A stretch of 6,317 nucleotides of DNA from Bacillota bacterium. Lineage in GTDB: Bacteria > Bacillota > Bacilli > Bacillales_B > DSM-18226. A program made the position numbers and the translations under genes. The DNA lies in the NCBI GenBank assembly GCA_021821235.1, contig JAKACS010000198.1:1-6317 (forward strand). Direction: 5' to 3'. The notes under the pieces are model-generated. The model saw only the letters and a list, made by a program, of their open reading frames with translations, was not told the origin of the DNA and did not search any database. The stretch's first letter is position 1. Each line of letters begins with the position of its first letter. Below are positions 1 through 4,857 of this stretch, piece by piece.

Positions 1-815
1 ATCTCCCGCAAAACAATGAAGAAAAGACGCCGGTACTATCAGCAGCAAAAGATGAATTTGATTACCGTCCAGATTTGGCAGATCTTGTTCCCTTTGATGC
101 CGTTCGTCCATATGATGTACGCAAAGTGATTGAACAAGTTGCCGACGAAGGCAAATTCATGGAGATCCACAAAGATTTTGCGAAAAACATTGTGGTTGGT
201 TTTGCCAGAGTCAAAGGTGAAACCATTGGCCTTGTTTGCAATCAGCCAAAGTTCATGGCAGGTGGCCTTGACATTGATTCTTCTGATAAGGCTTCAAGGT
301 TTATCCGTTTTTGCGATTCCTTCAATATTCCGATTATTACGTTTGAAGATGTGACAGGCTTTTTCCCAGGGGTTAAGCAGGAACACGGCGGCATCATCCG
401 CCATGGCGCGAAAATCTTATTTGCCTATTCAGAAGCGACCGTACCTAAATTAACGATTATTATGCGTAAAGCATTTGGTGGCGCATATGTGGCATTAAAC
501 AGCAAATCGATTGGCGCCGATCTTGTGTTTGCCTGGCCAAATGCCGAAATTGCGGTCATGGGAGCTGAAGGAGCAGCAAATATTATTTTTTCAAAAGAGA
601 TCCAGAATAGTGAAAATCCAGAATTCGTCCGTCAGCAAAAAATCGCCGAATACCGTGATAAATTCGCCAACCCGTACATCGCTGCAGCCCGCGGAATGGT
701 GGATGATGTGATTGATCCGAGGGAAACACGGATAAAAATCATCCAAGCACTCGAGATGCTTCGAAATAAAAAAGAATCAAGACCTGCCAGAAAACACGGA
801 AATATTCCTCTTTAA
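1..815 (+). CDS. yqjD: Acyl-CoA carboxyltransferase / methylmalonyl-CoA decarboxylase alpha-type subunit, 5'-truncated
   Basis: This is the C-terminal half of a biotin-dependent carboxyltransferase (PccB/MmdA family), a cytosolic enzyme that moves CO2 between biotin and an acyl-CoA such as propionyl-CoA. The reading frame is open from base 3 to the TAA at 813-815, giving 270 residues of a family usually near 510, so the N-terminal domain and start lie off the left edge. The TTG at 75 is an internal Leu codon, not a start. Visible signatures of the C-terminal crotonase-like domain are GGIIRHG (387-407), GGAY (477-488), whose Gly-Ala forms the second oxyanion hole in studied homologues, and VMGAEGAANI (555-584). 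The residue after GGAY is Val (489-491), where actinobacterial PccB has a specificity-setting Asp. The protein closely resembles B. subtilis YqjD as recalled. Family assignment is secure. Whether it carboxylates propionyl-CoA or works as a decarboxylase subunit is not decided by this sequence. Confidence 0.93.
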   Translation, partial: LPQNNEEKTPVLSAAKDEFDYRPDLADLVPFDAVRPYDVRKVIEQVADEGKFMEIHKDFAKNIVVGFARVKGETIGLVCNQPKFMAGGLDIDSSDKASRFIRFCDSFNIPIITFEDVTGFFPGVKQEHGGIIRHGAKILFAYSEATVPKLTIIMRKAFGGAYVALNSKSIGADLVFAWPNAEIAVMGAEGAANIIFSKEIQNSENPEFVRQQKIAEYRDKFANPYIAAARGMVDDVIDPRETRIKIIQALEMLRNKKESRPARKHGNIPL

Positions 816-816
816 C

Positions 817-838
817 CGGCTTCTTAAATTTGAAGCCG
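817..838 (+). repeat. Inverted repeat (hairpin) after yqjD
   Basis: The arms CGGCTTC (817-823) and GAAGCCG (832-838) are perfectly complementary around an 8-nt AT-rich loop, starting 2 nt after the yqjD stop. No T-run follows; the next bases are AGTAGGGGAAAA. It is therefore not a textbook intrinsic terminator. It may stabilise the yqjD transcript 3' end, or act as a weak terminator or an operator. Its right arm overlaps the proposed -35 of the yqjE promoter. Confidence 0.55.
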
Positions 839-858
839 AGTAGGGGAAAAGGTATACT
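830..858 (+). promoter_or_regulatory. Probable sigma-A promoter for yqjE
   Basis: A -35-like TTGAAG (830-835, 4 of 6 consensus bases) is followed by a 17-nt spacer and a -10-like TATACT (853-858, 5 of 6). This places a start near 865 and a leader of about 25 nt before the yqjE ATG. It suggests yqjE can be transcribed independently of yqjD, although read-through from yqjD is also possible. Confidence 0.5.
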
Positions 859-878
859 AAAATAATGAGTACATATTT

Positions 879-883
879 GGAGG
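879..883 (+). promoter_or_regulatory. Ribosome binding site deciding the yqjE start
   Basis: GGAGG lies 7 nt upstream of the ATG at 891, an ideal Bacillus spacing. The in-frame TTG at 885 would leave only 1 nt of spacing, so 891 is the start. Confidence 0.85.
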
Positions 884-890
884 TTTGCAG

Positions 891-2021
891 ATGATTAACC
901 AGGAACGACTTTTAAATGAGTTTTTAGAACTTGTCCAAATCGATTCGGAAACGAAATTCGAAACAGAAATTGCCAAAGTGTTAAAGCAAAAATTTGCCGA
1001 TTTAGGTCTTGACGTTATCGAAGACGATACGACGGCAAAAACAGGTCATGGTGCCGGTAATATGATTTGTACGCTAAAAGGAACAAAAGAAGGAGTAGAC
1101 ACAATCTATTTTACTTCTCATATGGATACGGTGACACCTGCAAAAGGAGTGAAACCATCGATTAAGGATGGCTATGTTGTTACCGATGGTACAACGATTT
1201 TGGGGGCGGATGATAAGACAGGACTCTCTGTCATGCTTGAGGTCATTCGCGTGTTAAAAGAACAAAACCTTCCGCATGGAACGATTCAATTTGTGATTAC
1301 AGTCGGTGAAGAATCAGGTCTTGTCGGTGCGAAAGTACTGGATCCATCCTTATTAAAAGCAAAGTATGGCTATGCGCTTGACAGTGACGGGAAAGTTGGT
1401 AATGTCGTTGTCGCAGCTCCAACGCAAGCAAAAGTAAAATCAACTATTTATGGAAAAACGGCCCATGCCGGGGTCGCACCTGAAAAGGGAGTTTCTGCGA
1501 TTACGATTGCGGCAAAAGCGATTGCCAAAATGCCGCTTGGACGGATTGATGAAGAAACAACGGCAAATATTGGCCGCTTTGAAGGCGGTACGGCAACAAA
1601 CATTGTCTGCGATCGTGTGGATATTTTAGCAGAGGCACGTTCTCTTGTACCAGAAAAAATGGAAGTGCAAGTGGAAAAAATGAAAGTAGCATTTGAATCC
1701 GTTGCAGAGCAAATGGGCGGAAGAGCAGAAGTGGATGTACAGGTAATGTACCCTGGCTTTAAATTTGGTGCAGGGGATCAAGTTGTGGAAATTGCCCGCA
1801 AAGCGGCAGCTAAAATCGGCCGCAGCTGTGAATTGCAAAAAAGCGGCGGCGGCAGCGATGCTAATGTTATTGCCGGCTTCAATATTCCAACTGTCAACCT
1901 CGCTGTCGGTTATGAAGATATCCATACAACAAATGAACGCATGCCGCTTGAGGAATTATACAAGCTTGGAGAGATGGTTCTTGCCATCATTGATGAAGTC
2001 GTTCATCAATATGCAGATTAA
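891..2021 (+). CDS. yqjE: M20-family zinc metallopeptidase, PepT-like (YqjE)
   Basis: This is a 376-residue cytosolic aminopeptidase-like enzyme of the M20 clan (peptidase T-like group), expected to cleave N-terminal residues from short peptides with two Zn ions. Metal and catalytic signatures are present in order: SHMDTV (His77, Asp79), GADDKTG with bridging Asp107, GEESG with catalytic Glu140 and metal Glu141, DSDG with Asp164, and a C-terminal IHTTNE with His345. The dimerisation or lid domain falls roughly at 175-290 and includes KTAHAG (His192). A glycine-rich GGGSDAN loop lies at 319-325. No signal peptide is seen. The start at 891 follows a 7-nt-spaced GGAGG. The gene follows yqjD as in B. 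subtilis and ends 8 nt before a strong bidirectional terminator. Family assignment is secure and all key residues are intact. The actual peptide substrate is unknown, and relatives have been annotated as tripeptidase by similarity only. Confidence 0.93.
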   Translation: MINQERLLNEFLELVQIDSETKFETEIAKVLKQKFADLGLDVIEDDTTAKTGHGAGNMICTLKGTKEGVDTIYFTSHMDTVTPAKGVKPSIKDGYVVTDGTTILGADDKTGLSVMLEVIRVLKEQNLPHGTIQFVITVGEESGLVGAKVLDPSLLKAKYGYALDSDGKVGNVVVAAPTQAKVKSTIYGKTAHAGVAPEKGVSAITIAAKAIAKMPLGRIDEETTANIGRFEGGTATNIVCDRVDILAEARSLVPEKMEVQVEKMKVAFESVAEQMGGRAEVDVQVMYPGFKFGAGDQVVEIARKAAAKIGRSCELQKSGGGSDANVIAGFNIPTVNLAVGYEDIHTTNERMPLEELYKLGEMVLAIIDEVVHQYAD

Positions 2022-2028
2022 GGATGAA

Positions 2029-2060
2029 AAAAATAGCACAGGAATTCCTGTGCTATTTTT
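2029..2060. terminator. Bidirectional intrinsic terminator, perfect 32-bp palindrome
   Basis: The sequence is perfectly self-complementary about the centre between 2044 and 2045. Its core is TAGCACAGGAATTCCTGTGCTA, with five A on the left and five T on the right (AAAAA...TTTTT). It begins 8 nt after the yqjE stop and lies 46 nt past the stop of the convergent VIT-family gene, so one element can end both transcripts. In RNA the innermost bases must open to form the loop. Confidence 0.9.
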
Positions 2061-2106
2061 GTGGAGTTTTTTAACAAGTTCGCCGTTTTAGGGTATATGT
2101 ATATTT

Positions 2107-2808
2107 CTAGGAAATTAGCCGGGCGAGTAGGAACGCTGCTCCTGCGGCAAGGCCGCCGACGACTGTTGTTTGGAAAGAACTTTTCCATGGGGAAGTCCCG
2201 GTAAACCGTCCTTTTACATATCCAAAAATGGCAAGGGCGATTAATGTAATAATGGCTGATACCTTTAAGCCTGCAATCGGCTGTGCCATAAAAAAGTAGG
2301 GAAGCAAAGGAACAAGTCCGCCTAAAATATACGAAAGCGCAATGGTAATCGCGCTGTTTCGCGCCCGGCTTGGATCTGGCTTTTCTAAGCCCAGTTCAAA
2401 TCTCATCATCAGATCCACCCACTTCTCGGGTTTCTTTTTTAATGTAGCAATAATCGACTGAATTTGTTCTTCTTCCAATTCGTATTCGCGAAAAATTTCA
2501 GCCACTTCTTCTTCTTCTCTTTCAGGAACAACTTCGATCTCACGCCATTCACGCTTCAACTCTGTATCATAATGCTCTGCTTCGGTTCGGGCTGCAAGAT
2601 AGCCGCCTAATCCCATGGCAATAGCCCCGGCTGCAATTTCAGCTGACCCCGCTGTTAAAATCAAAGCCGTTGATGCCACGGAACCTGATAAACCAGCTGC
2701 AAGGGCAAAAGGCACGGTAAGACCATCAGACATTCCAATGACAATATCACGGATCAAATCAGACGCTGTGAAGTGTTTTTCAATATGGTCATGGTGCTTA
2801 TTGGACAT
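2107..2808 (-). CDS. VIT1/CCC1-family (DUF125) divalent metal transporter
   Basis: This is a 233-residue integral membrane protein of the vacuolar iron transporter family, whose members export or sequester Fe2+ or Mn2+. Hydrophobic segments suggest five membrane helices: about 18-42, 45-72, 150-172, 182-198 and 212-232. Helix 1 carries GMSDGLTVPFALAAGL, with the family's conserved Asp (Asp28). Helix 2 carries SAEIAAGAIAMGLGGYLA. Between helices 2 and 3 is a soluble acidic stretch (about 78-145) rich in Glu (EREEEEVAEIFREYELEEEQ) plus MMRFELGL, matching the cytosolic metal-binding domain of plant VIT1. The start is ATG 2808, 6 nt after AGGGGG. A longer TTG reading from 2847 has no ribosome site and overlaps the promoter. 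The gene is convergent with yqjE and divergent from the cheW-like gene. The ion transported cannot be read from sequence. I do not recall a VIT gene at this position in B. subtilis. Confidence 0.88.
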   Translation of the reverse strand: MSNKHHDHIEKHFTASDLIRDIVIGMSDGLTVPFALAAGLSGSVASTALILTAGSAEIAAGAIAMGLGGYLAARTEAEHYDTELKREWREIEVVPEREEEEVAEIFREYELEEEQIQSIIATLKKKPEKWVDLMMRFELGLEKPDPSRARNSAITIALSYILGGLVPLLPYFFMAQPIAGLKVSAIITLIALAIFGYVKGRFTGTSPWKSSFQTTVVGGLAAGAAFLLARLIS

Positions 2809-2814
2809 ATTTTT

Positions 2815-2820
2815 CCCCCT
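2815..2820 (-). promoter_or_regulatory. Ribosome binding site of the VIT-family gene
   Basis: On the minus strand AAGAAGGGGGAAAA precedes the ATG, with AGGGGG 6 nt upstream. It has one mismatch to AGGAGG (G for A). Its position decides for the ATG at 2808 over the upstream TTG at 2847. Confidence 0.65.
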
Positions 2821-2846
2821 TCTTTCCTTAATTGTGATTAAAACCA

Positions 2847-2875
2847 AGTATATAATTTATGTGTTGAATTATCCA
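2847..2875 (-). promoter_or_regulatory. Probable promoter of the VIT-family gene
   Basis: Read on the minus strand, TGGATA (2875-2870, 4 of 6 to TTGACA) is followed by a 17-nt spacer and TATACT (2852-2847, 5 of 6 to TATAAT). The predicted start near 2840 gives a leader of about 30 nt, too short for a metal riboswitch. An inverted repeat (ATAATT 2852-2857, AATTAT 2867-2872) lies across the spacer, but it does not match the Fur or MntR consensus as I know them. Confidence 0.45.
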
Positions 2876-2933
2876 GTTTATAGGCATGTATCTCTTTGTT
2901 TTTATAAAATTAACACTCTATTTGTACAAGTCA

Positions 2934-2942
2934 TGGTATAGT
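2934..2942 (+). promoter_or_regulatory. Possible extended -10 promoter of the cheW-like gene
   Basis: TGGTATAGT reads as an extended -10 (TGn plus TATAGT, 5 of 6). There is no good -35 at 16-18 nt; TTAACA at 2910-2915 is 21 nt away. No sigma-D-type TAAA-N15-GCCGATAT is seen, so the gene does not look like part of the motility regulon. Confidence 0.35.
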
Positions 2943-2970
2943 ATTGTTAAAATATATACGATCATTTTTT

Positions 2971-2976
2971 AGGAGG
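2971..2976 (+). promoter_or_regulatory. Widely spaced ribosome binding site of the cheW-like gene
   Basis: AGGAGG is a perfect Shine-Dalgarno core but sits 13 nt before the ATG at 2990, longer than the usual 7-9 nt. No ATG, GTG or TTG lies between them in frame; only a CTG at 2978, which is too close. The ATG is kept because the CheW domain begins immediately after it. Confidence 0.6.
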
Positions 2977-2989
2977 TCTGCTAGCTGCA

Positions 2990-3448
2990 ATGAATAAATA
3001 TGTTATTTTTAAAGCGGGGAATGAAGAGTATGGCGTTCCGCTTCAAGATGTTGTTTCAATTGAAAAATTAACGGAGATTACCCCTATTCCGCAAATGCCT
3101 GATTATGTAAAAGGTATGATCGAAATAAGAGATGAACTGTTTCCAATTGTTGATCTTGAATATATATTCTATCACCGGTATCTTGACATCAATGAGAATG
3201 CGAGATTTGTAGTCATTCAAACAAATGTACTGTCCCTTGCGGTTCTGGTTACGGAGGTAAAGGAAATTATTGAAATCGCTTCTGAAAAAATGAAACAAAT
3301 TCCGCTGATTGCAACGCATCAGACAGCCTATATTTCCGGTGTAGCAAGCCTTGAAAGCGGACTTGTAACCTTGATTGATCCTGCGCAATTGGTTGGTTCT
3401 TTAGATGGCATCAACGAACTGCAGAACTATTTGCAAAGTCACCAGTAA
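2990..3448 (+). CDS. Stand-alone CheW-domain protein
   Basis: This is a 152-residue single-domain, cytosolic CheW-like protein. CheW couples chemoreceptors to the histidine kinase CheA through two SH3-like subdomains. Visible hallmarks are YVIFKAGNEEYGVPLQDVVSIE at the N-terminus (first strands), then YVKGMIEIRDELFPIVDL at about 39-56, the family's receptor-binding turn. There Gly42 and Arg47 align with E. coli CheW Gly57 and Arg62, and Val21 falls at the Val36 position. The rest (FVVIQTNVLSLAVLVTEVKEI, then SGVASLESGLVTLIDPAQLV) continues the fold. The length matches CheW, and there is no response-regulator domain as in CheV. No other chemotaxis gene is in the window and no sigma-D promoter is visible. 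It could be a second coupling protein, or a CheW scaffold for a non-motility signalling system. The domain is clear; the partner is unknown. The gene ends in its own terminator, 72 nt before polY1. Confidence 0.88.
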   Translation: MNKYVIFKAGNEEYGVPLQDVVSIEKLTEITPIPQMPDYVKGMIEIRDELFPIVDLEYIFYHRYLDINENARFVVIQTNVLSLAVLVTEVKEIIEIASEKMKQIPLIATHQTAYISGVASLESGLVTLIDPAQLVGSLDGINELQNYLQSHQ

Positions 3449-3475
3449 TCGGTGGCTTCTTTTATTTGATTTTTG
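3436..3475 (+). terminator. Intrinsic terminator with the cheW-like stop codon in its loop
   Basis: AAGTCACC (3436-3443) pairs with GGTGGCTT (3451-3458) with a single G-U, around a 7-nt loop that contains the TAA stop (3446-3448). A T-rich tail follows (TTCTTTTATTTGATTTTT). A ribosome reaching the stop would cover the left arm, so efficient translation to the end could weaken this hairpin and allow some read-through into polY1. That last point is inference. Confidence 0.75.
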
Positions 3476-3488
3476 TTACAATCAAATA
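3463..3488. repeat. 8-bp inverted repeat flanking the polY1 -10
   Basis: TATTTGAT (3463-3470) and ATCAAATA (3481-3488) are perfect inverted copies separated by 10 nt, with arm centres 18 bp apart. The right arm begins inside the -10 TACAAT (3477-3482). It could be an operator or just part of AT-rich terminator sequence. Confidence 0.45.
3474..3482 (+). promoter_or_regulatory. Probable extended -10 promoter of polY1
   Basis: TGTTACAAT forms an extended -10 (TGn then TACAAT, 5 of 6). No convincing -35 is found at 16-18 nt upstream. Transcription would begin near 3489, which argues against translation starting at the ATG of 3497. No LexA box of the CGAAC-N4-GTTCG type is visible, agreeing with the B. 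subtilis homologue not being SOS-induced, as I recall. Confidence 0.45.
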
Positions 3489-3520
3489 GAAGGTTGATGG
3501 ATTATAGGATGTGTCCGTGG

Positions 3521-4801
3521 ATGAATGAAATGTATCCGAAAAAAGGAAGAGTCATTTTACATGTTGATATGAACAGTTTTTACGCCTCTGTTGAAATGGC
3601 ATATGATCCTACTTTAAAAGGAAAGCCGCTTGCGATTGCCGGAAATGTAGAGGAACGCAGGGGAATCATTGTTACATGCAGCTATGAAGCGAGAAAGTTT
3701 GGCGTAAAAACAACAATGCCGCTCTGGGAAGCAAAGAAACTTTGTCCACAGTTAATTGTAAAGCCGCCAAATTTTGACCGCTACCGGGCCGCATCGATTG
3801 GGATGTTTGAACTTTTAAGACAGTATACTCATTTGGTGGAGCCTGTTTCCATTGACGAAGGGTACCTTGATATAACCGAAAGCTTTGAACTTGGAGCACC
3901 GCTTGAAATTGCTGAAAGTATCCAGAAACGTATTTTGAACGAACTGGATTTGCCCTGTAGTATTGGCGTGGCACCGAATAAGTTTTTAGCGAAAATGGCT
4001 TCCGATATGAAAAAGCCGCTCGGCATCACCGTGCTCCGCAAACGGGATATAAAGAAGATACTTTGGCCATTAGCTGCAGCTGAAATGCACGGTGTCGGTA
4101 AAAAAACGGCAGGCAAGCTGGAGGAAATCGGAATACGTACCATTGGAGATTTAGCAAATGGAAATGAAATTCAACTAAAAGCGCTGCTTGGTATCAACGG
4201 GATCCGCTTAAAAGAACGAGCGAATGGAATTGATCATCGGCCTGTAGATCCCGAGTCTGTTTCTGATTTTAAAAGCATTGGCAATTCAACGACCTTGCCA
4301 AAAGATATTGCCAATCAGCAAGAATTATTTTCGGTTTTGGATTCGTTGGCCGAGAAGGTTTCAACGCGACTAAAACGGAAAAATGTTTTTGCCGCCACGC
4401 TTGGGATTACGATTCGTTACAAAAATCGGAAAACGATTACGAGAAGTAAAAAGCTAGAAAACGCGGTCAGCCGAAAAGAAGAGATCGGTGAGCTGGCTAA
4501 GATGCTGCTTCTTAAGCATTGGAGCGGCGATCCCGTTCGGCTCCTGGGAATCACCGGTTTTGATCTTGTTGATCAGGAGCACGCCTTCAAGCAGCTTGAT
4601 TTGTTTTCATTTGAAAAAGAAGCCCAGAAAGAACCATTATATAAAGCGATGTCCGAACTCCGGACGAAATATGGGAAAAATATTATTGAAACAGCAGGCC
4701 TGCATCAAGTGGATCCAGAATTTCACATTGGAACGGAAACAAGCTTCAATAAAGATTTTTTGCGTTCCTTTCCGAAACATACAGATCACAAAGAAGAATA
4801 A
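3521..4801 (+). CDS. polY1: Y-family translesion DNA polymerase (DNA polymerase IV, PolY1)
   Basis: This is a 426-residue Y-family polymerase that copies past DNA lesions without proofreading. Numbered from Met at 3521: palm motif HVDMNSFYASVE at 14-25 with metal ligand Asp16 and steric-gate Tyr21; finger residues YEARKFGVKTTMP at 55-67; EPVSIDEGYLD at 107-117 with catalytic Asp112 and Glu113 (Gly114 where many DinB proteins have Ala, as in B. subtilis YqjH); thumb helix-hairpin-helix AEMHGVGKKTAGKLEEIGI at about 187-205; little-finger domain about 245-350; beta-clamp motif QLDLF at 358-362. The C-terminal TSFNKDF matches YqjH as recalled. The start is uncertain. Met at 3521 aligns with the YqjH N-terminus, but in-frame ATGs at 3497 and 3509 are upstream and 3530 downstream, and no site has a strong, well-spaced ribosome binding site (AGAAGG is 3 nt before 3497). 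The gene is convergent with zwf. Confidence 0.95.
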   Translation: MNEMYPKKGRVILHVDMNSFYASVEMAYDPTLKGKPLAIAGNVEERRGIIVTCSYEARKFGVKTTMPLWEAKKLCPQLIVKPPNFDRYRAASIGMFELLRQYTHLVEPVSIDEGYLDITESFELGAPLEIAESIQKRILNELDLPCSIGVAPNKFLAKMASDMKKPLGITVLRKRDIKKILWPLAAAEMHGVGKKTAGKLEEIGIRTIGDLANGNEIQLKALLGINGIRLKERANGIDHRPVDPESVSDFKSIGNSTTLPKDIANQQELFSVLDSLAEKVSTRLKRKNVFAATLGITIRYKNRKTITRSKKLENAVSRKEEIGELAKMLLLKHWSGDPVRLLGITGFDLVDQEHAFKQLDLFSFEKEAQKEPLYKAMSELRTKYGKNIIETAGLHQVDPEFHIGTETSFNKDFLRSFPKHTDHKEE

Positions 4802-4819
4802 AAAAGACCGTCTAAAAGA

Positions 4820-4854
4820 AAAAAAGCACATGTAAATACTACATGTGCTTTTTT
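4820..4854. terminator. Bidirectional intrinsic terminator between polY1 and zwf
   Basis: The arms 4820-4834 and 4840-4854 are perfectly complementary over 15 bp (core GCACATGTA/TACATGTGC) around a 5-nt loop, with six A on the left and six T on the right. It lies 18 nt after the polY1 stop and 3 nt past the zwf stop, so it can end both convergent transcripts. Confidence 0.92.
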
Positions 4855-4857
4855 CTC

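Noticed and set aside
75..77. TTG at 75 as the start of the carboxyltransferase
   Set aside because: The frame is open upstream to base 3 and the protein would be half the family length. No ribosome binding site precedes it.
1626..1925. Antisense open frame of 99 residues inside yqjE
   Set aside because: It is a shadow of a clearly real plus-strand gene, with no ribosome site and low-complexity content.
2809..2847. N-terminal extension of the VIT protein from a TTG at 2847
   Set aside because: There is no ribosome binding site, the TTG overlaps the probable -10, and the good site and family-like N-terminus point to ATG 2808.
2848..2989. Sigma-D promoter, Fur box, or manganese riboswitch in the divergent region
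   Set aside because: No TAAA-N15-GCCGATAT, no Fur-like 7-1-7 inverted repeat, and leaders of about 30-40 nt are too short for a riboswitch.
3449..3520. SOS (LexA) box upstream of polY1
   Set aside because: No CGAAC-N4-GTTCG-like sequence is present.
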